A DNA stretch of 64,000 bases, taken from positions 1,874,001 to 1,938,000 of the forward strand of contig NZ_CP016786.1 in the NCBI RefSeq assembly GCF_002285495.1, given 5' to 3'. The notes under the pieces are model-generated. The model saw nothing but the letters and a program-made list of their open reading frames with translations. It was not told the DNA's origin and ran no database searches. The DNA is from Clostridium isatidis. Its GTDB lineage: Bacteria > Bacillota > Clostridia > Clostridiales > Clostridiaceae. Below are positions 40,749-49,499 of this stretch, one piece after another. Numbering within the stretch: position 1 is the first letter of the stretch; every line of letters begins with the position of its first letter. A program made the position numbers and the translations under genes.

Positions 40749-40969
40749 ACTACTCCTCCTTAATATCCTACTAATATTATATTAAAAGAAAAGCTATTCA
40801 TTTTCAATACTTTAGTATTATTCAAAAATATTTTTCTATTAAAATTTAAATATAATAAAATTAAGCAATTATAATATTTTTATTAATTTTATTATAATTA
40901 ACTTCTATTTTAATTAATTATTTGATAAAATATACTTATAAATAAAAATATGTTAAAAGGAGTGGTTTT

Positions 40970-41437
40970 ATGGCTCTTAATCAACATCCCCAATTAGATG
41001 AATTAGACCTTCAAATATTAGATCTACTAATTAAAGATTCTAGAACCCCTTATTTAGAAATCGCCAGAATATGTCATGTTAGTGGTGGTACAATACATGT
41101 AAGAATGAAAAAAATGGAGGAAATGGGAATAATTAAAGGCACTAGGATAGTGCTTGATTTACCAAAACTTGGTTATGATGTATGCTGTTTTGTTGGTATT
41201 TATATAGATAGAACTTCATCTTTTAGAAATGTATTTGAAGAATTATCTAAAATAAAAGAAGTTGTTGAACTCCATTTAACAACTGGTGATTATTCAGTAT
41301 TTGCAAAAGTAATTTGTAAAAATACTACTGATTTACAAGATATATTACTTAATAAAATAAATGTTATCGACGGAATTCAAAGAACTGAAACAATAATCTC
41401 TCTAGAACAACCTATAGATAGAAATATTACAATTTAG
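40970..41437 (+). CDS. Lrp/AsnC-family transcription regulator
   Basis: A 155-residue regulator. Residues 10-60 form the Lrp HTH (LDELDLQILDLLIKDSRTPYLEIARICHVSGGTIHVRMKKMEEMGIIKGTRIVLD), residues 70-150 the RAM ligand/oligomer domain (VCCFVGIYIDRTSSFRNVFEELSKIKEVVELHLTTGDYSVFAKVIC). Such regulators respond to amino acids or other small ligands and often control neighbours. The next gene is a DUF378 protein 61 bases downstream. Ribosome site AAAGGAG. Confidence 0.92.
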   Translation: MALNQHPQLDELDLQILDLLIKDSRTPYLEIARICHVSGGTIHVRMKKMEEMGIIKGTRIVLDLPKLGYDVCCFVGIYIDRTSSFRNVFEELSKIKEVVELHLTTGDYSVFAKVICKNTTDLQDILLNKINVIDGIQRTETIISLEQPIDRNITI

Positions 41438-41498
41438 TTATAAAATCTTTTAATTTGGTTAAAATACTAAAGAAATAATCAAATTAAGAGGTGTTAAT

Positions 41499-41702
41499 AT
41501 GAAAGTATTAGATAACATTGCATTAATATTAGTTATTATTGGTGCAATAAATTGGGGGCTAATCGGATTTTTTGATTTTAATCTAGTAGAAGCCATATTT
41601 TCAACTATGCCTGCAATAAGCAGAGTAATTTATGCTTTAGTAGGAATTGCAGGATTATATTGTTTATCATTATTTTCAAGGGTAAATAACTCTGATAAAT
41701 AA
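41499..41702 (+). CDS. DUF378 membrane protein (YuzA-like)
   Basis: A 67-residue protein with two hydrophobic helices: LDNIALILVIIGAINWGLIGFFDFNLVEAIF, then AISRVIYALVGIAGLYCLSLF. The INWGL motif and length identify DUF378. Function unknown. It may be cotranscribed with the regulator upstream and ends in a strong terminator. Confidence 0.85.
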   Translation: MKVLDNIALILVIIGAINWGLIGFFDFNLVEAIFSTMPAISRVIYALVGIAGLYCLSLFSRVNNSDK

Positions 41703-41704
41703 AT

Positions 41705-41729
41705 AAAAAGAGCCTAAAAGGCTCTTTTT
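41705..41729. terminator. Bidirectional terminator
   Basis: AAAAAGAGCC and GGCTCTTTTT around a five-base loop, between the convergent DUF378 and HprK/PEPCK-like genes; it overlaps the last bases of the latter. Confidence 0.92.
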
Positions 41730-43476
41730 ATTTTAAACTTTTAATAATTTCAAATAATTCAATAGCGGCATTTCTTGGTCCTTCTTTTTCTTTTCCTTCA
41801 ATTCCTAAACAAGTTTTTATTTCACCAACTTTTACATTTCTCTTAAACATAGCTTCAAAATATTTTTCTATTAATATGTCTGTTTCTTTTATTTTCTGAG
41901 CAGGACCAAATGGATTTGCAAAGTAACTTTCTACTAAGCCCTTTTCAGAGGTTGTTCCTTTCGCTATTCTGGCACCTTTCTTAAATACTTCAATAGCTTC
42001 ACTTGGGTTATTAAAGAACTCAATTGATTTTTCTCCTTCTTTAACTTCAGTATAATTATTGGCATATAGGAATAAATCAACATCATATCCTTTAATAATT
42101 TCTTTATATGGTGAAACAGGCATTACAAGCCTTGCATTAATCTTATCTGGATTCATAAAAATACTTCTATCTAGTTCTTTAAAAGCATATCCAGCATCTA
42201 AATCGTCTAACCTTACAAAGGCTCCAATTTCTGTACCATATCCTTTTATTTTTCCATCTATATCTTTAAATTTACCCATATCATCAAATATTATTGTCAT
42301 GTTACTAATATAATCTTCACCTAAAGTTCTAAAGGCTTCTAAACTTTCTGATTTTCCAGCACCACTATCTCCCATAATTACAACATTAGCTGATTTTCCA
42401 TCTTTTAATTCTATGCTTACCATTGCTCCATGTATTGGTAAATATCCTCTTTTTATCATTACTAAATTGTGTAATGTTAATGTCATTTTTTTCATATATC
42501 CAAAATAATCTATTTCATCACTATAGGTAATATATCCTAACATAATTTCATTTTCTTTATCATCATAGAATACAGTTTTCTTTTCTTCACCCTTATCTCT
42601 TGCTCCAAACACAAATACTAAATCTGGTTTTTTTCCTCTATATTCTTCACATCTAGCCATTTCAAATAAGTTACATAAGGTTATTCCATGATGCATAAAA
42701 TCTCTATGGAAATAAATAAAGGCAATTAATTCCCCAACTTTTGCTGGATAGCAGAACCAATGATCTTTATTTAATGTTGCTTCTTTTAAAGGGTTATAAC
42801 TTATCTCTTTAAACATACCACTTCTAGTATTTTTCTTAGGATAAGTAATAAACGGTGTTTCTAATAATATAGCATCAATAAATTCTATATCTTCTAAAAT
42901 TTCGTAGCCATTTGGTATTGGCCATAAAATTTTGTTAACCTTTAGAGAAGCATTTCCTCCTACTGGAATTTGTCTAAATACATTAGGCTTATATCCTAAA
43001 GTATTTTTTTCTATTTTTCTATATAACTTTAATATTAAATTTGATAAAGCTGAATTTGCTTGTGTAAAATTTACTGATGATAATCCTTCTTGTTTCTTAT
43101 TTGTATGAATTATAGTATATCTTTCTAACTTTCTCCAAAATAAATATAACTCTTCTACTAGGTTAATAAATTGATCTCTTTCCTTAAATAACTCACTATA
43201 AAAATCATTTATCTCTATAATTTCGTCTACACTCATAACAGTGCAATATTTAAAAACTTTGCATAATTTCTTTGTAATTATGCTTACATCTTCTGTTTGC
43301 AAGCTTTTCTTCAAATATCTCCAATTTAGAGTTACCTTCTTTTTTGCATTCTTTATATAACTTTCTATTACCCTTTTAAAACCACTACTTTCTACAAGTT
43401 CTTCAAAAGTACTACAATAATTAGCAGAAAAGTTAATTAATACTTTGTCATTACTAATTGAAAACTCTTTTTTCAT
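41728..43476 (-). CDS. HprK/PEP carboxykinase-like P-loop protein of unknown function
   Basis: A 582-residue protein. The first 300 residues are helical and unassigned. From about residue 340 it shows an HprK/PEPCK-type nucleotide-binding core: GYLPIHGAMVSIELKDGKSANVVIMGDSGAGKSESLEAFR, where the P-loop GDSGAGKSE is close to the HPr kinase motif; then DYISNMTIIFDDMGKF and later ARLVMPVSPYKEIIKGYDVDLFLYANNYTEV and SYFANPFGPAQ. No HPr or PTS gene is nearby, and the protein is longer than HprK and differs from classical ATP-dependent PEPCK. It may be a protein kinase or a carboxykinase-like enzyme; the P-loop is intact, so it is probably active. GGGGGCGG ribosome site. Confidence 0.65.
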   Translation of the reverse strand: MKKEFSISNDKVLINFSANYCSTFEELVESSGFKRVIESYIKNAKKKVTLNWRYLKKSLQTEDVSIITKKLCKVFKYCTVMSVDEIIEINDFYSELFKERDQFINLVEELYLFWRKLERYTIIHTNKKQEGLSSVNFTQANSALSNLILKLYRKIEKNTLGYKPNVFRQIPVGGNASLKVNKILWPIPNGYEILEDIEFIDAILLETPFITYPKKNTRSGMFKEISYNPLKEATLNKDHWFCYPAKVGELIAFIYFHRDFMHHGITLCNLFEMARCEEYRGKKPDLVFVFGARDKGEEKKTVFYDDKENEIMLGYITYSDEIDYFGYMKKMTLTLHNLVMIKRGYLPIHGAMVSIELKDGKSANVVIMGDSGAGKSESLEAFRTLGEDYISNMTIIFDDMGKFKDIDGKIKGYGTEIGAFVRLDDLDAGYAFKELDRSIFMNPDKINARLVMPVSPYKEIIKGYDVDLFLYANNYTEVKEGEKSIEFFNNPSEAIEVFKKGARIAKGTTSEKGLVESYFANPFGPAQKIKETDILIEKYFEAMFKRNVKVGEIKTCLGIEGKEKEGPRNAAIELFEIIKSLK

Positions 43477-43643
43477 ATTTCCGCCCCCTATTTGAATTAA
43501 TTACTTTTATAATCTTTCATTTTTTTGCTAATGCAACATATTATACCATGTTTTTTGCAAGTTTATAAGTGCTTCTTTGCATTTTTCTAATAAATTATTA
43601 GATTGTTAATTTTTATATCATAATAATATATTTTTAATAATAA

Positions 43644-43685
43644 AAAGTTATACCATTATAATATAAATTATAATAATATAACTTT
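43644..43685 (-). terminator. Terminator after plsC
   Basis: AAAGTTATA and TATAACTTT are the ends of a mostly A-T stem of about 19 pairs; TTTATTATT follows on the minus strand. Confidence 0.7.
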
Positions 43686-43690
43686 CAAGA

Positions 43691-44404
43691 TTATTCTTCT
43701 CCTAAATTTTTTGCAATTATACTTCTTATTCTTTCTGGAAGTTCTCTTTCTTCTTCCTTAGTAAGCTTATCAGTGTAAATAGGTTTTGAAAAAGTTACTT
43801 TAATATCTACTGCTTTAAACTTCCTATTTTCTTCATAAGCTTTGTATGCTCCTTCTATTGCAACAGGTACAACAGGAGCCTTTGCCATAGTAGCAAGTTT
43901 TAAACTACCTTTCTTAAATTGTCCCATCTTTCCATTCTTACTTCTCGTTCCTTCAGGAAAAATTGCCATACTATAACCAGCTTTTATGTTGTCAGCCCCT
44001 TCTTTTATAGCTTTCAAGCCCTCCCTAACATTTTCCCTATCTAATGCTACACAATTATATTCTTTCATTAAATAACCTAATACAGGAGTATTAGACATTT
44101 CTTTTTTAGCAATAAACCCCATACATTTGCCTACTGAATTTATTAATATTGGTATATCTAAAATGCTTGTATGATTTCCTATATAGCAGCATGGGCCATC
44201 AGGAATATTCTCTTTACCTAATATTGTAATCTTCATTCCTATTGTTTTTATTGTAAATTCAGCCCACTTTTCTCCAATTTCAGCACAGTAATCTTTTGCT
44301 GCCTTTTCACCCTTTGTTTTTTTTATATATTTATGTTTTAATATTTTGCATGGCATTATGACAGCCATATAAAATCCATAGTTAATATACTTTAAAATAT
44401 TCAT
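43691..44404 (-). CDS. plsC: 1-acyl-sn-glycerol-3-phosphate acyltransferase
   Basis: A 237-residue membrane-associated acyltransferase of phospholipid synthesis. The catalytic HX4D is in CYIGNHTSILDIPIL, the acceptor-binding motif is FPEGTRSKNG, and the IPVVPVAIEGA-like segment appears as APVVPVAIEGAY. A hydrophobic N-terminal helix anchors it. Located away from the fab operon and monocistronic. Substrate acyl length unknown. Confidence 0.9.
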   Translation of the reverse strand: MNILKYINYGFYMAVIMPCKILKHKYIKKTKGEKAAKDYCAEIGEKWAEFTIKTIGMKITILGKENIPDGPCCYIGNHTSILDIPILINSVGKCMGFIAKKEMSNTPVLGYLMKEYNCVALDRENVREGLKAIKEGADNIKAGYSMAIFPEGTRSKNGKMGQFKKGSLKLATMAKAPVVPVAIEGAYKAYEENRKFKAVDIKVTFSKPIYTDKLTKEEERELPERIRSIIAKNLGEE

Positions 44405-44523
44405 TTACTCACCACCATAATTTTTCTATGTTTATTATAATGTTATTTCTTTCTTTCTTCAATTATATTTTCACTTTGAAATGTCCATAATTACAAAAAA
44501 AAAGCTTTTAAGGAGTATAAAAA

Positions 44524-45393
44524 TTGCATAAGAAATATCGTTTTTCCATTATTATCACATTTATAATTTTATTCTCAGTATTTTTATTTTCAAAAATTTA
44601 TTCAAAAAAATTGATTTATGATATAAGTTCTGAGAATATGATAGTTCACTTTATAAATGTAGGACAGGGAGATGCCATCTTAATACAGGTGAATAATAAG
44701 AACATGCTTATTGATGCTGGTCCTGTAGATGCAAAGGATAAACTATTCGATTATTTATCCTCATTGAAAATTAAGCATTTAGATTATGTAATAGCAACCC
44801 ATCCTCATGAAGATCATATAGGAAATATGGCTTACATAATTGATAAATACAATGTATTAAATTTTTATGCACCTAAAATAACAAATAATACAAAGCCCTT
44901 TGAAACAATGATAGAGGCCTTGGTTAGAAAGGATTTAAAAATTAATGTTATAAAAGCTAATACAAATTCAATTTCTCTTGGAAATAATACTAAAACGGAA
45001 GTATTTTCTCCTATTTCTAATAGTTATGAAGATATTAACAATTACTCTCCTATTATTAAAATTACCCATGGGAAGATTTCCTTTCTTTTTACAGGTGATG
45101 CTGAGGAAATTGCAGAGAAGGAAGTGATTTGTTCAGGATATAATTTAAAATCTGACCTTTTGAAAATAGGCCACCACGGTTCCTCTTCTTCAACTAGTAA
45201 AGAATTTTTCTCAAAAGTAAATCCAAAGATATGTGTTATTTCTGTTGGGAAAAATAATAACTATGGACACCCTACTAAGGATGTCTTAGAAACTATTAAA
45301 AATACAAAAGTCTTAAGAACAGATATAAATGATACAATTGTTATTATTTCTAATGGAAAGTCTTTAAAAATGATAGATGCTCCTAAATATTAG
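44524..45393 (+). CDS. ComEC/Rec2-type metallo-beta-lactamase-fold hydrolase
   Basis: A 289-residue secreted or membrane-anchored protein: N-terminal hydrophobic segment (FSIIITFIILFSVFLFSKIY), then an MBL domain. Motifs: VHFINVGQGDAILIQ, the zinc motif ATHPHEDHIGNMAYII, FLFTGDAEE and KIGHHGSSSSTS, matching the soluble ComEC-like hydrolase group, whose members act on nucleic acids or other substrates extracellularly. It is not the full ComEC channel. It starts at TTG behind AAGGAG. Its last codons form part of a terminator hairpin. Confidence 0.85.
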   Translation: MHKKYRFSIIITFIILFSVFLFSKIYSKKLIYDISSENMIVHFINVGQGDAILIQVNNKNMLIDAGPVDAKDKLFDYLSSLKIKHLDYVIATHPHEDHIGNMAYIIDKYNVLNFYAPKITNNTKPFETMIEALVRKDLKINVIKANTNSISLGNNTKTEVFSPISNSYEDINNYSPIIKITHGKISFLFTGDAEEIAEKEVICSGYNLKSDLLKIGHHGSSSSTSKEFFSKVNPKICVISVGKNNNYGHPTKDVLETIKNTKVLRTDINDTIVIISNGKSLKMIDAPKY

Positions 45394-45408
45394 GAGCATC
45401 TATCATTT
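45368..45408. terminator. Terminator hairpin overlapping the end of a coding sequence
   Basis: AAATGATAGATGCTCCTA pairs perfectly with TAGGAGCATCTATCATTT around AATAT. The stop codon TAG of the MBL gene is the first part of the right arm. On the minus strand TTTTT follows directly, so it best ends the YprB-like gene at 45454; on the plus strand only TTTAAG follows. Confidence 0.75.
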
Positions 45409-45453
45409 AAGAATATCTTCTTAAATAAAAAATCTATAAAACTTAAACTTTTA

Positions 45454-46152
45454 TTATGCTTCTTTATTAACTTCCTTTGAATTATCTTCAACTAAATTAT
45501 CTACTTTATCTTTATTAATAAATTCCCTCCACGAAGTATAAATATAATATAAATTTGTAACATCTGCTTCATTATATAAAAGTATTGTCTCAATTTTTTC
45601 TTTTGGCATTCTAATAATATATTCTCTATCTTTTAATACTTTATGAAAAGTTTTCGCTAAGTTTGAACCACTTATTAAATCTCTTTCTTCTCTCACTATT
45701 CCAAATTCTTTTTCTAAATTCTTAAGTCCTATGGAATGTTTCTTTTCTTTTTCATATTCCTTTTGAATATCAATATCTTGAAAATCTTTAGAAAAGTTAA
45801 AATCAATATTATATTTTTCAAAAAGATAATTTATTACTGTATAATCATTATTTCCTGAAAAAGTAACTATAGCACTTTTGCCTTTTCTTTTCATTTTAAT
45901 AAAATATTTTTTTGCTAAATATAGTATTTGAACTACTTCATTTTTATTCTCTATCATATATTGAGTAACATGCAGCTTATTATTTTCATAAATACAGGCT
46001 CCAAAAACACCAATACATTTAGGTTTTTTGTAAACGTAATGCTCTAAATCAAAAAATATAAGCTCTTCCGGTGTTTTATTAATATCTTCCGTCCTCAGCA
46101 TATATTCTTCAAGTGTGGGCTCTACTTCTATTATATTTTCTCGAATAATCAC
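45454..46152 (-). CDS. RNase H-like (YprB-type) DEDD exonuclease domain protein
   Basis: A 232-residue protein matching the ribonuclease H-like YprB fold. Acidic metal residues lie in FFDLEHYVY (Asp and Glu), TFSGNNDYTVINYLFEKY and IETILLYNEADVTNLYYIY. It is slightly shorter than YprB of Bacillus and carries an acidic tail. It starts with GTG at 46152. Nucleic acid substrate unknown. Divergent, across 331 bp, from the Fur-regulated miniprotein gene. Confidence 0.75.
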   Translation of the reverse strand: MIIRENIIEVEPTLEEYMLRTEDINKTPEELIFFDLEHYVYKKPKCIGVFGACIYENNKLHVTQYMIENKNEVVQILYLAKKYFIKMKRKGKSAIVTFSGNNDYTVINYLFEKYNIDFNFSKDFQDIDIQKEYEKEKKHSIGLKNLEKEFGIVREERDLISGSNLAKTFHKVLKDREYIIRMPKEKIETILLYNEADVTNLYYIYTSWREFINKDKVDNLVEDNSKEVNKEA

Positions 46153-46353
46153 ATTACCACTCTTTCTTCCTTATCATTATCACCTTGTATTATTATTATC
46201 TTATAACATTATATCATTTTTAATTTAATATAAGAATATGTAATATATAAAAATTATATAGTTATATATTATGTAATATATAATATATTTTACTCTAATG
46301 AGCAATTTTTAATTTTTATTTTTTATAATAAAACATTACCAGCTCAAAAAATA

Positions 46354-46382
46354 TTGACTAAAATTTTACAATTAGTTATACT
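46354..46382 (+). promoter_or_regulatory. Promoter of the Cys-rich miniprotein gene
   Basis: TTGACT, exactly 17 bases, then TATACT. Transcription would begin near 46389, at the edge of the Fur box. Confidence 0.8.
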
Positions 46383-46390
46383 ATTTATAT

Positions 46391-46409
46391 GATAATGATT
46401 TTCAATACA
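46391..46409 (+). promoter_or_regulatory. Fur box
   Basis: GATAATGATTTTCAATACA matches 14 of 19 bases of the classical Fur consensus GATAATGATAATCATTATC and overlaps the expected transcription start, so iron-loaded Fur should repress. Confidence 0.7.
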
Positions 46410-46483
46410 AATCCCGTTATATTTACTTTAAGATTTAACTAAGGATTTATATTTATAAAAAATTCTAAAAGAGGGTGTTTTTT

Positions 46484-46639
46484 ATGGAAATATTAATAAC
46501 TTTACTTATTGTTGCATTTGCTATTTCAGTTCTTTATAAAAACTTTAAAAAAGCCTCAAAAGGTGGCTGCAGCTGTAGTGATAAAAGTTCAGCTAATTGT
46601 TCAGGCTGTTCATCAAATATATCAATTACTAAACGTTAA
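46484..46639 (+). CDS. FeoB-associated Cys-rich membrane miniprotein
   Basis: A 51-residue protein: one N-terminal helix (ILITLLIVAFAISVLY), a basic KNFKKASK turn, then GGCSCSDKSSANCSGCSS with four cysteines. Size, layout and Cys cluster match the FeoB-associated Cys-rich family (PF12669), thought to assist ferrous iron uptake. A Fur box and good promoter lie upstream and a strong terminator downstream; no feoA or feoB is near, so it is an orphan. Ribosome site GAGGGTG. Confidence 0.8.
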   Translation: MEILITLLIVAFAISVLYKNFKKASKGGCSCSDKSSANCSGCSSNISITKR

Positions 46640-46645
46640 AATTAT

Positions 46646-46678
46646 AAAAAGATGCTGTAAAAATTACAGCATCTTTTT
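46646..46678. terminator. Bidirectional terminator between miniprotein and argS
   Basis: AAAAAGATGCTGTAA and TTACAGCATCTTTTT form a perfect 15-bp stem with a three-base loop between convergent genes. Confidence 0.92.
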
Positions 46679-46679
46679 A

Positions 46680-48371
46680 TTACATCTTTTCTACAACTTC
46701 AATTCCTAGTAAAGCTAATGCATTTTTTATAACTTGGCATGTAGATTTAACTAAGTTTATTCTAGCAATCTTTAATTCTTCATCTTCTAAGTTTAATACT
46801 GAGTGAGAATTATAGAATTTATTAAAGTCTTTCGCTACTTGAATTGCATATCTTGTAATAACAGAAGGTTCAAGCTTTTCTGTTGCTAAATGTATCTGAT
46901 TTTCAAAACTTTCTAAAGTCTTAACAAGTTCAAATTCTTCCTTTGAAGTAAGCTTTGAATAATCTGCTTCTCCTTTAATTTCCCCAGCTCTATCTAATAT
47001 ACTATTTGCTCTTGCATAAGAATATTGAACATATGGACCAGTTTCTCCATCAAATGAAAGAATTTCCTTCCAATCAAATATAATATCTTTTTCTCTAGAA
47101 TTTTTAAGATAAGTAAATAATATTGACCCAATTCCTATCTTTTTAGCTACTTCTTCTTTGTTTTCTAATTTAGGATTTTTTTCATTTATTACTTCTAAAG
47201 ATTTTTCTATAGCTTCATTTATTAATTCATCAAGAAGAATCATTTCTCCTTTTCTTGTTGACATTTTACCAGTTGCTGATTTAACTGTTCCAAAACCTAC
47301 ATGGATACAATCCTTTGCCCATTCATGCCCAGCAAGTTCTAATACTTTAAATACTTGCTTGAAATGTAAGGATTGAGGTAACCCAACTACATATATAGAT
47401 TTATAGAAATTGTAAGTTTTCTTTCTATAAATTGCAGCAGCTAAATCTCTTGTTGCATATATAGATGCACCATCAGCCTTTAATACAATACATGGAGGCA
47501 TGTTATATTCATCTAACATAACAACTTGAGCTCCATTACTTTCAACTAAAAGTCCTTTATCCTTTAATTCCCTAACGACTTCATCCATTTTATCATTATA
47601 AAAAGCTTCTCCAGCATAGGAATCAAATTTTACATTAAATATATCATATATTCTTTCGAACTCTTTTAAACTTAAGTCTCTAAATCTTTTCCATAATGCT
47701 GTTGCTTCTTCATCTCTATCTTCTAAAGCTTTAAAATATGCTCTAGCTTCATCTTCTAAAGCTTCATTCTTTTCTGCTTCTTCATGGAATTTAACATATA
47801 TTCTTAAGAGCTCATTTATAGCATTTTCTTCTAAGGCTTCTTCATTCCCCCATCTCTTATAGGCAGAAATTAATTTACCAAATTGAGTTCCCCAGTCTCC
47901 TAGGTGATTTAAGCCTTGAACTTCATATCCTTCTTTTTTAAATAACTTATATAAAGAATTTCCAATTGCTGTTGTAAAAAGATGACCTACATGAAATGGT
48001 TTTGCAATATTAGGTGAAGAATATTCAACACAAATTGTTTTTCCTTCTCCTATATTAGATGAACCATATTCATCTCCCTCTTTTAATATCTTTTTGATTG
48101 CATTTTTTGTAAATACGCTCTTATCTACAAAGAAATTCACATAAGGTCCCACATTTATTATTTTTTCAAATCCATCCTTATTTAATTTTACTATCAATTC
48201 TTCAGCAATCATATTAGGAGCTTTTCTAAAGGTTTTTGCTAATTGAAAACATGGAAAAGCATAATCCCCTAATTCCGGCTTAGGCGGTATTTCAATTAAT
48301 TTTTCTATTGTTTCTAGATCAAGATCTATTTCTTTATTTAATAGTTCTGCTATTATCTTTTTGTAATCCAT
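46680..48371 (-). CDS. argS: Arginyl-tRNA synthetase
   Basis: A 563-residue class I synthetase. The HIGH motif appears as PNIAKPFHVGHLFTTAIGNSLY and KMSKS as ATGKMSTRKGEMI; the DALR anticodon-binding domain ends the protein (VQYSYARANSILDRAG, and INLVKSTCQVIKNALALLGIEVVEKM). I chose the ATG at 48371 that follows GAAGGAGG; the longer frame would start within that site. A T-box riboswitch lies just upstream. Confidence 0.95.
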   Translation of the reverse strand: MDYKKIIAELLNKEIDLDLETIEKLIEIPPKPELGDYAFPCFQLAKTFRKAPNMIAEELIVKLNKDGFEKIINVGPYVNFFVDKSVFTKNAIKKILKEGDEYGSSNIGEGKTICVEYSSPNIAKPFHVGHLFTTAIGNSLYKLFKKEGYEVQGLNHLGDWGTQFGKLISAYKRWGNEEALEENAINELLRIYVKFHEEAEKNEALEDEARAYFKALEDRDEEATALWKRFRDLSLKEFERIYDIFNVKFDSYAGEAFYNDKMDEVVRELKDKGLLVESNGAQVVMLDEYNMPPCIVLKADGASIYATRDLAAAIYRKKTYNFYKSIYVVGLPQSLHFKQVFKVLELAGHEWAKDCIHVGFGTVKSATGKMSTRKGEMILLDELINEAIEKSLEVINEKNPKLENKEEVAKKIGIGSILFTYLKNSREKDIIFDWKEILSFDGETGPYVQYSYARANSILDRAGEIKGEADYSKLTSKEEFELVKTLESFENQIHLATEKLEPSVITRYAIQVAKDFNKFYNSHSVLNLEDEELKIARINLVKSTCQVIKNALALLGIEVVEKM

Positions 48372-48403
48372 TTTTTCCTCCTTCAAAATATATACTTATA
48401 AAT

Positions 48404-48610
48404 AAAAAATCCCCCTCTTAATAATAAGAGACGGATAATATTTCCGCGGTACCACTCTAATTGCATAAAATGCCACTCTATGCTTTAACGCAGCTAAACG
48501 ACTATAAATAGTTATCTCAAAGGCTCTCTTCATATATTATATCTTATAAGGCTTCCACCATCCCCTACTCGCTTAAAGAATCTAATACACTACTCTTCTT
48601 CTCAACGATA
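48404..48610 (-). promoter_or_regulatory. T-box riboswitch of argS
   Basis: The minus-strand leader has a Stem I with the GGTGGAAGCC-type AG bulge, a potential specifier AGA codon (TATAAGATAT) facing GATTCTTT, the conserved T-box TTAGAGTGGTACCGCGG, and a terminator CTCTTA-TTAT-TAAGAG with TTTTTT at 48404-48409. AGA is an arginine codon and matches the downstream gene. Uncharged tRNA-Arg should cause antitermination. Confidence 0.92.
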
Positions 48611-48688
48611 ATATTAATATTCTATTTTATCAAGCTAATTATACAAAAGCAGCAAAATTATTGCAAGAAATTTATTTAAATCTAAGCT

Positions 48689-49327
48689 TTAAATCATTCC
48701 AAACAATAGTCCAGCTATTTTTAAGAATAAGCCTTCTATTAACCCTGATGGTATCGCTAAAACATATTTACCTAAAACTACAAATGTTATCAAAATATAA
48801 AGCTGGTAATCATATATCATTCCCGAATATTTATAAAAATTTCTGGGACTTAAGTATCTAAATAAATCAAAACCTGCAAGTCCTGGTAATGGTAATAAAT
48901 TAAATATAAATAAATTTATATTTATTTCTACTATAAACTTAAGAGCATAAGTTATAATCATAAAACTTGATACATTTAAATATATTCCCAACTTTAACCA
49001 TAAAGTAAATATTAATGAAAATATAAAAGCAACTATTAAAGTAGAAAATAACGATGCATAGGTAACTTTAACAGCATCTTTATACCCATTTTTATAGGCA
49101 TTAGGATTAGTTTCCACAGGTTTTGTCCATCCGAAGCCAGCTACTAATATCATAATAAATCCAATAATGTCTATATGATCTAATGGGTTTAAGCTTAACC
49201 TTCCTTGAAATCTCGGAGTTTTATCCCCTAATTTATCTGCCATCTTTGCCTTTGCATAGCCCTGAGCTGTAAAGGCTATTAAAATTCCTGGAATTACTAA
49301 AACTTTTTGTAATAAATAATTGTTCAT
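48689..49327 (-). CDS. Site-2-protease-like membrane protein lacking the HExxH zinc motif
   Basis: A 212-residue polytopic protein homologous to the small M50 (site-2 protease) family: VIPGILIAFTAQGYAKAKMADKLGDKTPRFQGRLSLNPLDHIDIIGFIMILVAGFGWTKPV is a typical opening apart from the active site. Where functional homologues have HExxH, this one has Gln22, Gly23 and Lys26 (FTAQGYAKA), and the NPxxDG-like Asp is missing (NLLPLPGLAGFD). All three zinc ligands are therefore gone, though the frame is intact. It may be a non-catalytic regulator or have taken another role. Confidence 0.8.
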   Translation of the reverse strand: MNNYLLQKVLVIPGILIAFTAQGYAKAKMADKLGDKTPRFQGRLSLNPLDHIDIIGFIMILVAGFGWTKPVETNPNAYKNGYKDAVKVTYASLFSTLIVAFIFSLIFTLWLKLGIYLNVSSFMIITYALKFIVEININLFIFNLLPLPGLAGFDLFRYLSPRNFYKYSGMIYDYQLYILITFVVLGKYVLAIPSGLIEGLFLKIAGLLFGMI

Positions 49328-49424
49328 AATTACCTCCTTACACTTGTATTATACCATAATTATGAAAATTAAATACTATTATATGTTAAATAACTATTAA
49401 CAGTCATTTATAAAATTAAATATA

Positions 49425-49480
49425 AAAGTCCACAGCTAAAACTCTTTAATAATCTAAAGTTAAGCCTAGCTGTGAACTTT
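49425..49480 (-). terminator. Terminator after LCP gene
   Basis: AAAGTTCACAGCTA pairs with TAGCTGTGGACTTT (one wobble); an inner AACTTTA/TTAAAG helix fills the loop, followed by TTATATTT on the minus strand. Confidence 0.7.
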
Positions 49481-49499
49481 ATACTAATGCTTTTTAATA

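Larger units (their letters stand above)
46153..46483. other. 331-bp divergent regulatory region
   Basis: Very A-T rich in its first half with several short ATATATTA repeats; the second half holds the promoter and Fur box of the gene at 46484. No gene seen. Confidence 0.7.

Noticed and set aside
46250..46300. ATATATTA-rich direct repeats
   Set aside because: Simple A-T composition, no clear unit or CRISPR-like spacing.
48661..48861. 66-codon plus-strand frame
   Set aside because: Antisense of the site-2-protease-like gene end, no ribosome site.
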